From assembly GCA_016196925.1 (NCBI GenBank), contig JACPWS010000031.1, positions 42,114 through 106,113 on the forward strand: a stretch of 64,000 nucleotides of DNA, read 5' to 3'. Both the position numbers and the translations under genes were made by a program. Positions 10,385-21,585 of the stretch are shown piece by piece. Under the pieces are notes generated by a model that was not told the origin of the DNA, did not search any database, and worked only from the letters and a program-made list of their open reading frames with translations. Origin of the DNA: Burkholderiales bacterium (lineage in GTDB: Bacteria; Pseudomonadota; Gammaproteobacteria; Burkholderiales; Burkholderiaceae_D). Numbering within the stretch: position 1 is the stretch's first letter; the number at the start of each line of letters is the position of its first letter.

Positions 10385-12937
10385 TCAGATGCGCAGCGCA
10401 TCGAGCAAATCGGTTTCGAACTGGATCTGGCTGCGCGCCCCTTGCAGAGCGGCGCCGTCGACGATGAACACGTCCTCCACCCGTTCGCCGAGCGTCATGA
10501 TCTTGGCGGTATGTAAATTGATCTTGTACTTGGTCAGCACGTTCGCAATCGCGTACAACAAGCCGTTACGGTCATTCGCAGAAATCGACAGCAGGTAATA
10601 GCGGCCGCGTTCATCCGGCCGCAAATCCACGGTCGGCACGATGGGGAAGGTGCGCGACAGGCGCGACAGCCGGCCCCGGTTCGGCGGCGACAAGGGCGTT
10701 TGCCTTAGCAGCACTTCGGTCAGTTCATGTTCGATCAGGTTGATGATGTCGCGGTAATTGTTGGCGAAGGCCGGCTCTATCACCAGGAAAGTGTCGAGTG
10801 CGTAACCGTTTCTGGTGGTGTGGATTTTGGCGTCGAGGATGCCGAAATTTTTGCCGTCGAAATAATTGCAGATGCGCGCGAACAGGTCGGCCTGATCCTT
10901 GACGTACACGGTCACCTGCAAACCTTCGCCGATAGGGGATAAGCGGCATTTGACTACCGGTTGCGCACTGTCGAGCTTGTCGTGCAGGGCGCGCGTCTGC
11001 CAGGCGATGTCGGAAGCGTCATGCCGCAGAAAATAGGCGACATCCAGCTGCTGCCATAATTTTTCATGCGCATCTGGTGGCAAACCATACAGGCGCAAGG
11101 CTTTCAAGGCGTCTTCCTGGCGATTTTTCAGTTCGCGGTCCTTGCTCGGGGTTTCGCCGCCGAGTACGCGCAGCGTCATGCGATACAAGTCTTCCAGCAA
11201 CTTGCCTTTCCAGGCATTCCAGACTTTCGGGCTGGTGCCGCGGATATCGGACACGGTCAGCAAATACAGCGCGGTCAGGTGGCGTTCGTCCTTCACCAGG
11301 CTGGCGAATTTTTGCACCACGTCGGGATCGGAGAGGTCCTGCTTTTGCGCGACTTGCGACATGGTCAGATGATTTTGCACCAGGAATACGATCAGCTCGC
11401 TGTTGGCGCGCGACAGCCCATGGTCGTAGCAGAATTTCTTGGCGTCGGCCATGCCCAGCTCCGAGTGGTCGCCGCCGCGCCCCTTGGCGATATCGTGGAA
11501 CAGCGCCGCGATATACAAGACCCAGGGCTGGTTGAAATTCGCCATCAGCTGGCTGCAGAAAGCGTACTCGTGCGCATGCTCGGTCATGGTGAAGCGGCGC
11601 AGATTGCGCACCACCATCAGGATGTGCTGATCGACCGTGTAGGCGTGAAACAGGTCGTGCTGCATCTGGCCTATGATGCGGCGGAAATTCGGCAGATAGC
11701 GCCCCAGGATGCTCATCTGGTTCATGCGGCGCAAGGCGTGCGTGATGCCTTGCGGCGATTGCAGGATTTGCAGGAATAGCGCGCGATTGAAGATGTCGTG
11801 ACGGAATTCGGCATCGATCAACAGGCGCGCGTGCCACAAGGCGCGCAAGGTGCGGGCGGTCATGCCTTTCAGATCGCCATGTCTGGCCAGCATCAGGAAT
11901 ACTTCAAGCAAGGTCGATGGCGTTGCTTCAAAGGTATCGTCGCGCGCGATGTCGATGAAACCGTTGACCTCGTTGAAATGCTCGTTCAGCGGCCTGGGCA
12001 CCGAGGGCTGCGGAAATAAATTGGCTTCTATATTTTGCAGCAGGATGCTATTCAGTTGGGTGACCGCCTTAGCCGCCCAGTAATAGCGCTGCATCAGGTA
12101 TTCGCTGGCGCGGCGCGCTTCGGTGGTCTTGAAACCGAAGGTCTCCGCAATTGGCGTCTGCAAATCAAAAATTAAGCGGTCTTCGCGCCGCCCGGCATGC
12201 ATGTGCAGGCGGATGCGGATGTCCTTAAAGGCGCGTTCGTTGCGCTTCAGTTGGCGCGCTTCCGTGTCGGTGATTAAGCCACGATCAGCCAGTTCGCGCC
12301 AGGAATTTCCGAGATTGGCCGCTTTCGCCACCCACAGTATCACTTGCAAATCGCGCAAACCGCCCGGGCTTTCCTTGCAATTCGGCTCCAGGCTGTACGG
12401 CGTGTCGTCGTACTTGACGTGGCGTTGTTGCAATTCCAAAAGTTTTTCCTGGAAAAACTTTTGCGGATTCATCGCCTCGGCATAGTGCTGCTGCAATTCC
12501 TTAAACAGTTTGCGGCTGCCGGTAAGCAGACGCGCTTCCAGCAGGCTGGTTTGCACGGTGATGTCGGCGGCGGATTCCTGCAGGCATTCATCGACCGTGC
12601 GTATGCTGTGACCGATATCCAATCCGATATCCCACAGCAGTTGCACCAGACTTTCCAGTTTTTCTTTGAATGCAGGGTCGGGCTGAGCTTGCAATAAAAT
12701 CAGGACATCAACATCTGAATGCGGAAATAATTCTCCGCGACCATAACCGCCTACGGCGACTAAGGCGGCGTCTTTGGGGAATTCAAACTGCTTCCAGATT
12801 TTACTTAACACCTGGTCGACATTACGGCATAAATCATGCAGCAACTGCTCAGCCTTATGGTCTTCTTTGAATGAATTGAGGGCAGCCTGCTGAACTACCC
12901 TCAATTCCTCCTTGAATGCAAGAGCTGATGTGAGCAT
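10385..12937 (-). CDS. glnD: PII uridylyltransferase / uridylyl-removing enzyme
   Basis: GlnD senses glutamine and adds or removes UMP on PII proteins, setting nitrogen control. The 850-residue product has the nucleotidyltransferase motif GGYGRGELFPHSDVDVLIL near residue 80. An HD hydrolase domain includes HDIAKGRGGDHSELG near residue 430, and two C-terminal ACT domains bind glutamine (one at LQVTVYVKDQADLFARIC, one at YLLSISANDRNGLLYAIA). The start MLTSALAF overlaps the map stop by one base (TAATG), the usual map-glnD coupling in betaproteobacteria. Confidence 0.96.
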   Translation of the reverse strand: MLTSALAFKEELRVVQQAALNSFKEDHKAEQLLHDLCRNVDQVLSKIWKQFEFPKDAALVAVGGYGRGELFPHSDVDVLILLQAQPDPAFKEKLESLVQLLWDIGLDIGHSIRTVDECLQESAADITVQTSLLEARLLTGSRKLFKELQQHYAEAMNPQKFFQEKLLELQQRHVKYDDTPYSLEPNCKESPGGLRDLQVILWVAKAANLGNSWRELADRGLITDTEARQLKRNERAFKDIRIRLHMHAGRREDRLIFDLQTPIAETFGFKTTEARRASEYLMQRYYWAAKAVTQLNSILLQNIEANLFPQPSVPRPLNEHFNEVNGFIDIARDDTFEATPSTLLEVFLMLARHGDLKGMTARTLRALWHARLLIDAEFRHDIFNRALFLQILQSPQGITHALRRMNQMSILGRYLPNFRRIIGQMQHDLFHAYTVDQHILMVVRNLRRFTMTEHAHEYAFCSQLMANFNQPWVLYIAALFHDIAKGRGGDHSELGMADAKKFCYDHGLSRANSELIVFLVQNHLTMSQVAQKQDLSDPDVVQKFASLVKDERHLTALYLLTVSDIRGTSPKVWNAWKGKLLEDLYRMTLRVLGGETPSKDRELKNRQEDALKALRLYGLPPDAHEKLWQQLDVAYFLRHDASDIAWQTRALHDKLDSAQPVVKCRLSPIGEGLQVTVYVKDQADLFARICNYFDGKNFGILDAKIHTTRNGYALDTFLVIEPAFANNYRDIINLIEHELTEVLLRQTPLSPPNRGRLSRLSRTFPIVPTVDLRPDERGRYYLLSISANDRNGLLYAIANVLTKYKINLHTAKIMTLGERVEDVFIVDGAALQGARSQIQFETDLLDALRI

Positions 12938-13758
12938 TATGCCGCGGCACTGGATGCGGTAATGAAGTCGGGCGCCGCAGGCGAGCCGGCAGACAAAGTC
13001 AATACCTCGTACCCGGTTTCCGTGACCAGCACGGTGTGCTCCCACTGTGCCGACAGGCTGCGATCCTTGGTCTTGATGGTCCAGCCATCGCCCATTTCGC
13101 GAATTTCCCTGCGCCCGGCGTTAATCATCGGTTCGACCGTGAAGATCATGCCGGCCTGTAGTTTTTCAAGCGTGCCGGGGCGACCGTAATGCAGCACTTG
13201 CGGTTCTTCGTGGAAAACCTTGCCTATGCCGTGACCGCAAAATTCACGGACCACGCTGTAGCCGGCTTTTTCCGCGTGCTGTTGAATGACGAAACCGATA
13301 TCTCCCAGATAAGCTCCGGGTTTGATCTTCGCAATGCCCAGCCACATGCATTCGTAGGTGATCTCGCTGAGTCTCCTGGCTAAAATCGACGCCTCGCCGA
13401 CAAAAAACATGCGGCTGGTGTCGCCGTGATAGCCGTTTTTGATGACAGTGATATCCAGGTTGACAACATCGCCATTTTTGAGCACTTTATCCCCCGGGAT
13501 GCCGTGACAGATCACGTCGTTCACCGAGGTGCAAATGGCTTTCGGGTAGGGCGTATAGCCGGGTGGGCAATAATTCAGCGGAGCCGGAATAGTGCCTTGT
13601 ACATTGCTCATGTACTCATGGCACAGGCGATCGAGCTCGCCGGTCGTGACGCCGACTTTGACAAACGGCGTAATGTAATCGAGAACTTCCGATGCCAGTT
13701 TGCCGGCAATGCGCATGCCGGCAATATCTTCCGGCGTTTTTAATGTGATAGATGACAT
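12937..13758 (-). CDS. map: Methionine aminopeptidase, type I
   Basis: Map removes the initiator methionine from new proteins. The 273-residue product begins MSSITLKTPEDIAGMRIAGK. Metal ligands can be followed in VVNLDITVIKNGYHGDTSRMF (two Asp), EFCGHGIGKVFHEEP (His) and FTVEPMI (Glu). The start was chosen at the typical N-terminus; upstream extension lacks family similarity, and only a weak AAGAAAAA site is seen. It is divergent from rpsB, as in many proteobacteria, and translationally coupled to glnD. Confidence 0.95.
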   Translation of the reverse strand: MSSITLKTPEDIAGMRIAGKLASEVLDYITPFVKVGVTTGELDRLCHEYMSNVQGTIPAPLNYCPPGYTPYPKAICTSVNDVICHGIPGDKVLKNGDVVNLDITVIKNGYHGDTSRMFFVGEASILARRLSEITYECMWLGIAKIKPGAYLGDIGFVIQQHAEKAGYSVVREFCGHGIGKVFHEEPQVLHYGRPGTLEKLQAGMIFTVEPMINAGRREIREMGDGWTIKTKDRSLSAQWEHTVLVTETGYEVLTLSAGSPAAPDFITASSAAA

Positions 13759-13878
13759 GCTTTTTTCTTGTTTCAGGCCGGGCTTTAACCGGTAAGGGTG
13801 TATGAGAGTGCAGAAGTGCAATTCAGCCAGAATTATAGTCGATGAGGATGATGCATGCTTGGCGAGGCAAATAGGCAC

Positions 13879-13908
13879 TTGAGGAAAAGCTGAATTTCAT
13901 AGTAGAAT
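13879..13908 (+). promoter_or_regulatory. Candidate sigma-70 promoter of rpsB-tsf
   Basis: TTGAGG (13879-13884) and TAGAAT (13903-13908) are separated by 18 bases in the map-rpsB divergent gap. A start near 13915 would give a leader of roughly 120 bases before rpsB. Autoregulation of rpsB by S2 is known in other bacteria, but no specific fold was worked out here. Confidence 0.5.
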
Positions 13909-14034
13909 AGATGGTTAGCTTGCATACATTTTATTTCGATGCCCGCTAAATAATATTTCATTAATCGAATTTGGTCGAAAAGGGTGTCCTGTAAGGATCA
14001 CTGGCCGGATTCAAGACCTAACCCTGGAGTTATT

Positions 14035-14781
14035 ATGTCCGTAACAATGCGTGAAATGCTGGAAGCCGGTGTGCACTTTGGTCACCAAACCCGTTTTTGG
14101 AATCCAAAAATGGCGCCGTTCATCTTCGGTCATCGCAACAAGATTCATATCGTCAACCTGGAAAAAACCCTGGGCATGTACCAGGAGGCGATGAAGTATA
14201 TTCGTCAACTGTCTTCCAATCGCGGCACTATTTTGCTGGTTGGCACCAAGCGTCAATCGCGCGACATCATCGCTGCTGAAGCTCAGCGCGCCGGCATGCC
14301 TTTCGTTGATCAGCGCTGGTTGGGCGGTATGCTGACTAACTTCAAAACAGTTAAAACATCTATCAAGCGCCTGAAGGATATGGAAGCTTCGATCGAAGAC
14401 GGTTCCGTAGAAAAACTGTCCAAAAAAGAAGCGCTGATGTTCCAGCGCGAGATGATCAAGCTGCAAAAATCGATCGGCGGCATCAAGGATATGGGCGGCA
14501 TCCCTGACGCGATTTTCGTGGTGGACGTTGGCTATCACAAAGGCGCGATCACTGAAGCTGCGAAATTGGGTATCCCAGTCATCGGCGTGGTCGACACCAA
14601 CCACTCCCCAGAAGGCGTAGCTTACGTAATCCCGGGCAACGACGATTCTTCCAAGGCAATCGCCCTGTACGCCCGCGGCGTAGCTGATGCCATCCTCGAA
14701 GGCCGCGCCAATGCTGTCAACGAAGTTCTGGAAGCGGTTAAGCCAGGCTCCGATGAGTTTGTTGAAGTAGAGCAGGCTTAA
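14035..14781 (+). CDS. rpsB: 30S ribosomal protein S2
   Basis: S2 is a component of the small ribosomal subunit. The protein (248 residues) starts [19 protein letters not shown], and carries [13 protein letters not shown] and [14 protein letters not shown], all highly conserved in S2. GGAG at 14026-14029 sets the ATG at 14035. It forms the classic rpsB-tsf pair, with a terminator-like hairpin between the two genes that may reduce tsf expression. Confidence 0.98.
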   Translation: MSVTMREMLEAGVHFGHQTRFWNPKMAPFIFGHRNKIHIVNLEKTLGMYQEAMKYIRQLSSNRGTILLVGTKRQSRDIIAAEAQRAGMPFVDQRWLGGMLTNFKTVKTSIKRLKDMEASIEDGSVEKLSKKEALMFQREMIKLQKSIGGIKDMGGIPDAIFVVDVGYHKGAITEAAKLGIPVIGVVDTNHSPEGVAYVIPGNDDSSKAIALYARGVADAILEGRANAVNEVLEAVKPGSDEFVEVEQA

Positions 14782-14825
14782 GCTGGTCTGAGGCATGAAT
14801 CAGGCTGCTTGCGCAGTCTGAGGCA

Positions 14826-14860
14826 AAAAAATGGGGCAACAATCGTTCGCCCCTTTTTTT
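14826..14860 (+). terminator. Rho-independent terminator between rpsB and tsf
   Basis: A GGGGC stem (14833-14837) pairs with GCCCC (14849-14853), with extra AAC/GTT pairing in the loop, and is followed by seven T. An A run precedes it, so it could act in both directions. An attenuator at this point is common in rpsB-tsf operons. Confidence 0.75.
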
Positions 14861-14913
14861 AAACTAAATTTTGATGATCGGTGCCGATGCGGCACCATTG
14901 AGAGGAGAAAAAC

Positions 14914-15795
14914 ATGGCGGCGATTACAGCAGCGATGGTAGGTGCACTGCGCGCAAAGACTGATGCGCCTATGATGGAGTGCAAAAAGGCCTTGACTGAG
15001 GCGGATGGCGACATGGATCGCGCGGAAGAGATACTGCGTGTAAAACTGGGGAGCAAGGCATCCAAGGCTGCTTCCCGTATTACCGCAGAAGGCGTGGTTG
15101 CTTCTTATATCTCCGGCAATGTTGGCGCCCTGATCGAAGTTAACTGCGAAACAGATTTCGTCACCAAGAACGACGACTTCATCGCCATGGCAAATACTTG
15201 CGCCAGACTGGTTGCTGAACACAATCCAGCTGACATCGCAGCCCTGGGCGCTTTGCCGCTGGATGGCAAGACTGTCGAAGAAGTACGCGCAGCATTGATA
15301 GGAAAAATCGGCGAGAACATGTCGTTCCGCCGTTTCGCTCGCTTCGAAACTCCATCCAAGCTGGTTTCTTACCTGCACGGCACACGCATCGGCGTCATGG
15401 TTGAATTCGACGGCGCGGATGAGCAAGTCGGCAAAGACGTCGCGATGCATATCGCCGCAATGAAGCCGGTTGCTTTGTCTTCCGAGCAAGTTCCTGCCGA
15501 CCTGATCGAAAAAGAGCGCTCCGTTGCTGCCCTGAAGGCAGCCGAATCCGGCAAGCCGGCCGACATCGTCGCAAAAATGGTTGATGGTTCGGTACAAAAA
15601 TTCTTGAAGGAAGTTTCTTTGCTGAACCAAACTTTCGTTAAGAACGACAAGCAAACAGTTGAACAGATGTTGAAATTGGTGAACGCATCGGTTAAGTCGT
15701 TCACGATGTATGTTGTCGGTGAAGGCATAGAGAAAAAGCAAGACGATTTTGCAGCGGAAGTTGCAGCGCAGGTTGCTGCAGCAAAACAAGCATAA
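14914..15795 (+). CDS. tsf: Translation elongation factor Ts
   Basis: EF-Ts recycles EF-Tu by exchanging GDP. The N-terminal UBA-like part includes [19 protein letters not shown], followed by the hallmark [10 protein letters not shown] near residue 80, which contacts EF-Tu. The 293-residue length is typical of proteobacteria. GAGGAG lies 9 bases before the ATG. A terminator follows the gene. Confidence 0.98.
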   Translation: MAAITAAMVGALRAKTDAPMMECKKALTEADGDMDRAEEILRVKLGSKASKAASRITAEGVVASYISGNVGALIEVNCETDFVTKNDDFIAMANTCARLVAEHNPADIAALGALPLDGKTVEEVRAALIGKIGENMSFRRFARFETPSKLVSYLHGTRIGVMVEFDGADEQVGKDVAMHIAAMKPVALSSEQVPADLIEKERSVAALKAAESGKPADIVAKMVDGSVQKFLKEVSLLNQTFVKNDKQTVEQMLKLVNASVKSFTMYVVGEGIEKKQDDFAAEVAAQVAAAKQA

Positions 15796-15812
15796 TCAGG
15801 CGTAAGCAAAAG

Positions 15813-15835
15813 CGGGCCGGAAGGCCCGTTTTTTT
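15813..15835 (+). terminator. Rho-independent terminator after tsf
   Basis: CGGGCC (15813-15818) pairs with GGCCCG (15823-15828) around a GGAA tetraloop and is followed by seven T, a textbook intrinsic terminator 17 bases after the tsf stop. Confidence 0.88.
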
Positions 15836-15868
15836 AAGCTATTGCTTGCTGTAATGGCATGATTTATT

Positions 15869-15918
15869 TTGATTTGCATTGAGCACGTCCTACGCTGGCC
15901 GCGCTCAATGCAAATCAA
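15869..15918. promoter_or_regulatory. Perfect 16-bp inverted repeat upstream of pyrH
   Basis: TTGATTTGCATTGAGC (15869-15884) is repeated exactly in inverted form at 15903-15918, with an 18-base loop. It lies between the tsf terminator and pyrH, 45 bases before the pyrH start, and has no T run. It could be an operator or an RNA hairpin in the pyrH leader. Confidence 0.6.
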
Positions 15919-15963
15919 GTTGAACCTATATTTATTAATCCATTTTCCAGAAGGAGTCCTATC

Positions 15964-16680
15964 GTGACCAAACCTGCTTACAAGCGTGTACTCTTGAAGC
16001 TCTCTGGCGAAGCTCTGATGGGCGATGACCCTTTCGGTATCAATCGCGCCACCATAGAACGCATGGTCGCTGACGTCGCGGAAGTATCGCGATTGGGCGT
16101 GGAGTTGGCGATCGTCATTGGCGGCGGAAATATTTTCCGCGGCGTCGCCCCCGGCGCACAAGGCATGGACCGGGCAACCGCCGATTACATGGGCATGCTG
16201 GCAACCGTCATGAATTCTCTCGCGTTGGCGGATGCCATGCGTCAGGTCGGCATCACGGCACGCGTGATGTCTGCGATTGCGATCGATCAGGTGGTCGAGC
16301 CGTATGTGCGCCCGAAAGCGCTCCAATACCTGGAAGAAGGCAAGGTGGTCGTATTTGCCGCCGGCACCGGCAATCCATTTTTCACTACCGACACCGCGGC
16401 AGCCTTGCGCGGATCTGAAATCGGCGCAGAAATCGTCTTGAAAGCCACCAAGGTGGATGGCGTGTATACTGCGGATCCCAAAAAAGACCCGTCGGCAACA
16501 CGCTACACCACGATATCTTTTGATGAGGCAATCGCCCGTCATTTGCAAGTCATGGATGCGACCGCATTTGCATTGTGCCGTGATCAAAAATTGCCTATCA
16601 AAGTGTTTTCTATCGTTAAACCAGGCGCCCTGAAGAACTTGATTATGGGTGCAGACGAAGGAACGCTTGTCCACGTATAA
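15964..16680 (+). CDS. pyrH: UMP kinase
   Basis: PyrH phosphorylates UMP to UDP in pyrimidine synthesis. [14 protein letters not shown] near the N-terminus, GGGNIFRG near residue 57 and the C-terminal [18 protein letters not shown] are diagnostic; 238 residues is normal. The start is GTG at 15964, chosen because AAGGAG lies just upstream and the protein begins [11 protein letters not shown] like its homologues. It is followed by frr, the usual pair. Confidence 0.97.
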   Translation: MTKPAYKRVLLKLSGEALMGDDPFGINRATIERMVADVAEVSRLGVELAIVIGGGNIFRGVAPGAQGMDRATADYMGMLATVMNSLALADAMRQVGITARVMSAIAIDQVVEPYVRPKALQYLEEGKVVVFAAGTGNPFFTTDTAAALRGSEIGAEIVLKATKVDGVYTADPKKDPSATRYTTISFDEAIARHLQVMDATAFALCRDQKLPIKVFSIVKPGALKNLIMGADEGTLVHV

Positions 16681-16765
16681 TTCTGCGTTTTGCTTGCATT
16701 AATTTGAATTTGACAAGGAACGCAAGAATGAATGGCGTTCCTGCAATGATGTACAGGAGAGTAGT

Positions 16766-17326
16766 ATGACAGTAGCAGATATAAAAAAGAGCAGCGATCA
16801 GCGCATGCAAAAATCGATCGAGACGCTGAAAGCCGATTTGTCCAAAGTTCGCACTGGACGCGCTCATACCGGCATTCTCGATCATGTGCAGGTCGATTAT
16901 TACGGCGCACCGACTCATATCACTCAGGTGGCCAATGTGACTCTGATTGATGCCCGCACTATCGGTGTGCAGCCCTGGGAAAAGAAAATGGCGGCGGCGA
17001 TCGAAAAAGCGATACGCGATGCCGACCTGGGCTTGAACCCGTCATCGCAAGGCGAGTTGATTCGGGTTCCTACTCCGCCTTTGACGGAAGAACGCCGCAA
17101 AGAGATGGTCAAACTGGTCAAAACCGAAGGCGAGAGCGCCAAAATCGCTATTCGCAATATACGCCGCGATTCGAATGAATCATTGAAGAAAATGCTGAAA
17201 GACAAAGAATGTTCGGAAGATGATGAGCGTCGCGCCCAGGACGATATCCAGAAACTGACCGATAAGTTTGTTGCCGAAGTTGATAAGCTATTGGCTGAAA
17301 AAGAGAAAGAAGTGCTGACGGTTTGA
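16766..17326 (+). CDS. frr: Ribosome recycling factor
   Basis: RRF with EF-G splits the ribosome after termination. The 186-residue protein shows [23 protein letters not shown], the [13 protein letters not shown] segment and the C-terminal [20 protein letters not shown] helix. AGGAG precedes the ATG by 6 bases. It lies between pyrH and uppS as in most proteobacteria. Confidence 0.97.
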   Translation: MTVADIKKSSDQRMQKSIETLKADLSKVRTGRAHTGILDHVQVDYYGAPTHITQVANVTLIDARTIGVQPWEKKMAAAIEKAIRDADLGLNPSSQGELIRVPTPPLTEERRKEMVKLVKTEGESAKIAIRNIRRDSNESLKKMLKDKECSEDDERRAQDDIQKLTDKFVAEVDKLLAEKEKEVLTV

Positions 17327-17364
17327 AGCGTCGTCAGTAATTTTTCATTTCACTCTGGATATAC

Positions 17365-18144
17365 ATGGCCCATATTAGTTCGACTAAAGAAATCCCCGTT
17401 GCCGGCGCGATCCCGAAACACATCGCAATTATTATGGACGGCAATGGGCGTTGGGCAACAAAACGGTTTTTGCCGCGCGTGGCTGGCCATGTGAAAGGTG
17501 TGGAGGCAGTACGTGGAATTGTGGAGGCCTGCGTCAGCCGCGGCGTCTCCTACCTGACCCTGTTTGCCTTCAGTTCTGAAAACTGGCGCAGGCCGGCGGA
17601 AGAAGTCTCCTTGCTGATGCGTCTGTTTGTCACTGCTCTCGAGAAAGAAGTGGCAAAAATGCATGCGAATAACATACGGCTCAAGGTGGTCGGCGATCTG
17701 ACGCGCTTCGATGCCCAACTGCAAAAAATGATAAAAAAAGCAGAGACTAAGACTGCCGACAACCGGGGATTGACCGTCACGATTTGTGCCAATTACGGCG
17801 GTCGCTGGGATATAGTCCAGGCGTTTAATCATCTGCAAGAACAACTGCAGGCAGCAGGTAAGGCCGGGCAGGCAATTAACGAAGATCAGTTAGGAGCGCA
17901 TCTGGCTATGGCGTATGCGCCTGAACCGGATTTATTTATCCGCACCGGCGGAGAAACACGTATCTCCAATTTCCTGCTGTGGCAATTGGCCTACAGCGAA
18001 CTACATTTTACTGACACCTTCTGGCCCGATTTTGACGCTGCTGCGCTTGATGCGGCAATCCTGTCTTATCAGGCCAGAGAGCGCCGTTTTGGCCAAACCA
18101 GCGCACAAGTGTCCAAACAATCTTCCCGCCCAGAAAGCGACTGA
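17365..18144 (+). CDS. uppS: Undecaprenyl diphosphate synthase
   Basis: UppS adds eight isopentenyl units to farnesyl diphosphate to give the carrier lipid for peptidoglycan and LPS. The catalytic Asp is in IMDGNGRWA near residue 28, and FSSENWRRP and [15 protein letters not shown] are conserved cis-prenyltransferase motifs. The length of 259 residues is typical. Its TGA overlaps the cdsA ATG by one base. Confidence 0.97.
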   Translation: MAHISSTKEIPVAGAIPKHIAIIMDGNGRWATKRFLPRVAGHVKGVEAVRGIVEACVSRGVSYLTLFAFSSENWRRPAEEVSLLMRLFVTALEKEVAKMHANNIRLKVVGDLTRFDAQLQKMIKKAETKTADNRGLTVTICANYGGRWDIVQAFNHLQEQLQAAGKAGQAINEDQLGAHLAMAYAPEPDLFIRTGGETRISNFLLWQLAYSELHFTDTFWPDFDAAALDAAILSYQARERRFGQTSAQVSKQSSRPESD

Positions 18145-18962
18145 TGCTCAAGACTCGTGTTGTTACGGCCCTGATTCTGCTGGCCATTCTGTTGCCGGTA
18201 TTGTATTCATCATCATTTCAAGCATTTGCGGCGATTGCGGTATTGTTTTTTGCTGCCGCCATGTGGGAAAACCAGCGATTATTTCGTAAGCCCGCGCCCT
18301 TAGCGATGGCTTTGGTATGGTCGGGCTTGTTTGTCTACCTGTTATTTAACCTGGCCAGTTTTTCCCAGCCTTTATTGTTCGCGCTGTGTTCGGCGTTCTG
18401 GCTGTTGCGTCTGATTCCTACGCTGGCCCGAGGCTTGCCGGAAATAAGCAGCTTTGCCAATGGCATGCTGAGCGCGCTGTACGGCATCACTATTTTCGGC
18501 TGTTTCGTGGCGATTGCCGTGTTTTTCCAATATTCACCGAAATTCTTACTTTCTGTTATGGCGATCGTCTGGGTGGCGGACATAGGCGCGTATTTTTCTG
18601 GCAAAGCCTTTGGCAAACATAAGCTGGCTCCGAGCATTTCTCCCGGAAAATCCTGGGAGGGTGCGGTCGGTGGCTGGCTGCTGGTCCTGATACTCTCAAG
18701 CGCCGCCACTTTTATTCCCGCCTTACAGGATACTTTTCCTGCGCAAATACTAGCTCGCCTGGGCTGGATATGGTTTTTTGTGGTGATGAGTTTATTAACA
18801 GCCGCCAGCGTCGTCGGCGATTTATTCGAGTCTTCGCTAAAACGTCGGGTCGGCATGAAAGATAGCAGCAGCCTATTGCCTGGTCATGGCGGCGTATTGG
18901 ACAGAATAGATGCATTGATCCCGGTACTGCCGTTGGCGGCTCTTTTGGCTCTTTGGCGGTAA
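18144..18962 (+). CDS. cdsA: Phosphatidate cytidylyltransferase
   Basis: CdsA makes CDP-diacylglycerol from phosphatidic acid and CTP in the inner membrane. The protein (272 residues) has several hydrophobic helices and, near the C-terminus, the complete family signature [11 protein letters not shown] followed by [11 protein letters not shown]. The overlap with uppS and the close dxr start show an operon. Confidence 0.96.
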   Translation: MLKTRVVTALILLAILLPVLYSSSFQAFAAIAVLFFAAAMWENQRLFRKPAPLAMALVWSGLFVYLLFNLASFSQPLLFALCSAFWLLRLIPTLARGLPEISSFANGMLSALYGITIFGCFVAIAVFFQYSPKFLLSVMAIVWVADIGAYFSGKAFGKHKLAPSISPGKSWEGAVGGWLLVLILSSAATFIPALQDTFPAQILARLGWIWFFVVMSLLTAASVVGDLFESSLKRRVGMKDSSSLLPGHGGVLDRIDALIPVLPLAALLALWR

Positions 18963-18967
18963 TTCGT

Positions 18968-20152
18968 ATGATAAAACAGCAGCAACTTTGTGTTTTAGGC
19001 TCTACCGGTTCGATAGGCGTTTCTACTCTGGACGTGGTTGCGCGCCATCCCGAGCGTTACGGAATTTTTGCGCTGACCGCCCATAGCCAGGTCGAGAAAT
19101 TGGCGGCGCAATGCGCGCAATTCCGGCCGCAAGTTGCCGTCGTCGGCACGGCAAGCGCTGCGGAACAATTGACTGCATTATTGAAGCAGAGCAACCTGCC
19201 CGGCATACAGGTGCATTACGGCCCACAGGCTTTGTGCGAGGTGGCGAGCGCCAATGAGTGCGACAGCGTGATGGCGGCTATCGTCGGCGCAGCCGGATTG
19301 CCGGCCTCATTGGCGGCCGCCAGGGCTGGCAAAAAGGTTTTATTGGCGAATAAAGAAGCGCTGGTGATGTCCGGCGACTTGTTTATCGATGCGATCAAAA
19401 GGAGCGGCGCCGCATTGTTGCCTATAGATAGCGAGCACAATGCCATTTTTCAGTGCTTGCCACATAATTACGACGGTCGTCCGCAACAGCATGGTATTCA
19501 TAAAATTTTATTGACCGCTTCAGGCGGGCCGTTTTTACACAGAGACATAGACTCGCTGACGCATGTGACGCCGGAAGAGGCGATCGCGCATCCGAATTGG
19601 GTAATGGGACGAAAAATATCCATCGATTCGGCCAGCATGATGAATAAAGGCCTGGAAGTCATCGAGGCGCATTGGTTATTTGCGACGCCTGCCGAGCAAA
19701 TTGAGGTCGTCATACATCCGCAAAGCGTGGTTCATTCCATGGTTTCATATAACGACGGATCGGTGCTGGCGCAACTTGGCAATCCCGACATGCGTACCCC
19801 GATCGCGTATGGCCTGGCTTATCCGGAACGCATAGCCTCTGGCGTAGCGCCTTTGGATATACTGAAAATTGGGCATTTGAACTTCGAGGCACCCGACTTT
19901 AAGCGCTTCCCCTGTCTCGCGCTGGCCTATGCAGCGCTGCAAACCGGCCTATCGGCGCCGACTATATTGAACGCCAGCAATGAAATTGCTGTCCAAGCGT
20001 TTTTGGATGGGAAAATTGGCTTTCGCATGATAGATCAAATTATTGCCCGCACCCTCGAGCGCTTGCCGGCTTCGCCGGTTCACGATCTCGACAGCATCCT
20101 GGCTTGCGACCAAGAAGCCAGAGTAATCGCCAGCGCCTTGATCGCAGCATGA
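18968..20152 (+). CDS. dxr: 1-deoxy-D-xylulose 5-phosphate reductoisomerase
   Basis: Dxr makes 2-C-methyl-D-erythritol 4-phosphate, an early step of the MEP isoprenoid pathway feeding UppS. NADPH-binding [15 protein letters not shown] lies near the N-terminus, with [22 protein letters not shown] and [14 protein letters not shown] later. The ATG at 18968 (394 residues) was chosen over a TTG at 18953 that would overlap cdsA. The stop overlaps the rseP ATG by 4 bases. Confidence 0.96.
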   Translation: MIKQQQLCVLGSTGSIGVSTLDVVARHPERYGIFALTAHSQVEKLAAQCAQFRPQVAVVGTASAAEQLTALLKQSNLPGIQVHYGPQALCEVASANECDSVMAAIVGAAGLPASLAAARAGKKVLLANKEALVMSGDLFIDAIKRSGAALLPIDSEHNAIFQCLPHNYDGRPQQHGIHKILLTASGGPFLHRDIDSLTHVTPEEAIAHPNWVMGRKISIDSASMMNKGLEVIEAHWLFATPAEQIEVVIHPQSVVHSMVSYNDGSVLAQLGNPDMRTPIAYGLAYPERIASGVAPLDILKIGHLNFEAPDFKRFPCLALAYAALQTGLSAPTILNASNEIAVQAFLDGKIGFRMIDQIIARTLERLPASPVHDLDSILACDQEARVIASALIAA

Positions 20153-21516
20153 ACTTGCTGCAAACCTTGCTGGCCTTTGTCGTTGCGCTTGGTACCCTGG
20201 TGATTGTCCATGAGCTCGGGCATTACGTGGTCGCGCGCATTTGCGGCGTCAAGGTTCTGCGTTTTTCAGTCGGCATGGGAAAAATTATTTACTCCCGTAA
20301 ATTTGGTCCGGATCAAACCGAATGGGCGATTTCCGTGTTGCCCCTGGGCGGCTACGTCAAAATGCTGGATGCCCGGGAACAGGGCATGGAAAATATTCCC
20401 GAACCGGATTTGCCGCGCGAGTTTGGTCGCCAGTCAGTCTGGAAGCGAATCGCCATCGTCGCCGCCGGTCCGGCCGCGAACTTCTTATTGGCCATATTTT
20501 TATACAGCGCCTTGTATATGCACGGCATATCCGAGCCTGTCGCTAAAATCCGCGTTCCTTCTACACACTCTGTCGCTTATCAGGCCGGACTGCGGCAGGG
20601 CGATTTAATCACCAGCATCAACGACTTGCCGGTCCAAGGGTGGTCCGAGGTGCGCTGGAACCTGATGCACGCCAGCCTGGAAAAGACGAATGCGCGCATA
20701 GAGATACAGCGTCGCGATCAAGCGCAGAAAGACGGTTTTGATCGCTTGTTCCTGGAACTCCCTCTCGGCCGGTTAAGCAGCAAAGACCTGGAGGGCGATT
20801 TTTTCGCTCAACTGGGATTTTCTCTGGCCCGGCCAGCCGCCACGCTGGGGCCGGTTTTGCCCGACGGCCCTGCCATGCAAGCCGGCCTGAAAGAAGGCGA
20901 TCTGGTGCTGGAAATCGATGATGCGCCGCTGATCGACGGACTGGAATTTACGGAAATCGTAAACGCAGCGCCGGGAAAACCTTTGAAGTTGCGGGTTCAG
21001 CGCGGCCGGAATGTTTTTGACGTGAAGGCCACGCCTGTAGCCGAACAAGACCATGGCAAAACGGTAGGGCGCCTGAAAATCCAAATGATGCTGGCGCCGG
21101 AGATGACGATAATTAAAGCCTCGGCGGCGGCCGCTTTGCAAAAAGGCGTGCAGAAGACCTGGGACACCAGCGTGATGAGCCTGACGATGCTGGGGAAAAT
21201 GCTGACAGGCGAAGTGTCGTGGAAAAACGTTACCGGGCCATTGACGATAGCCGACTATGCAGGACAGACGTCGAGAGCCAGCGCCGTCAGTTATTTAAGC
21301 TTTATAGCGCTGATCAGCATCAGTCTGGGTGTAATGAATTTGCTACCTGTCCCGGTGCTGGATGGCGGGCATTTGTTGTATTATTCGCTGGAAGTTTTGA
21401 CTGGCAAACCAGTATCCGAGCGCTTTAGCGAACTGGCGCAACGTGTCGGAGTTATCTTGTTGGTGACGCTGATGGCGATCGCTTTTTTTAATGACATCGT
21501 AAGACTGATGTCATAA
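20149..21516 (+). CDS. rseP: Site-2 zinc metalloprotease RseP
   Basis: RseP cuts anti-sigma factor RseA inside the membrane, releasing sigma-E, and clears signal peptide remnants. The zinc site HELGH is at residues 21-25 in the first membrane helix. Two PDZ domains occupy the periplasmic middle, and [14 protein letters not shown] supplies the third ligand near residue 400. The start [10 protein letters not shown] overlaps dxr by ATGA; 455 residues is normal. Placement before bamA is conserved. Confidence 0.96.
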   Translation: MNLLQTLLAFVVALGTLVIVHELGHYVVARICGVKVLRFSVGMGKIIYSRKFGPDQTEWAISVLPLGGYVKMLDAREQGMENIPEPDLPREFGRQSVWKRIAIVAAGPAANFLLAIFLYSALYMHGISEPVAKIRVPSTHSVAYQAGLRQGDLITSINDLPVQGWSEVRWNLMHASLEKTNARIEIQRRDQAQKDGFDRLFLELPLGRLSSKDLEGDFFAQLGFSLARPAATLGPVLPDGPAMQAGLKEGDLVLEIDDAPLIDGLEFTEIVNAAPGKPLKLRVQRGRNVFDVKATPVAEQDHGKTVGRLKIQMMLAPEMTIIKASAAAALQKGVQKTWDTSVMSLTMLGKMLTGEVSWKNVTGPLTIADYAGQTSRASAVSYLSFIALISISLGVMNLLPVPVLDGGHLLYYSLEVLTGKPVSERFSELAQRVGVILLVTLMAIAFFNDIVRLMS

Positions 21517-21585
21517 TAGTCGGTTCGATGACTGAAACACATTTCCGATAGCAATATTGAGAGTACTGAAAGAACATTACACCCA

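Noticed and set aside
13909..14034. A folded regulatory leader in rpsB
   Set aside because: The leader is long enough, but I could not support a specific structure by eye.
14011..16674. Minus-strand readings opposite rpsB, tsf and pyrH
   Set aside because: The + strand genes are conserved housekeeping genes; the opposite readings have no recognisable motifs.
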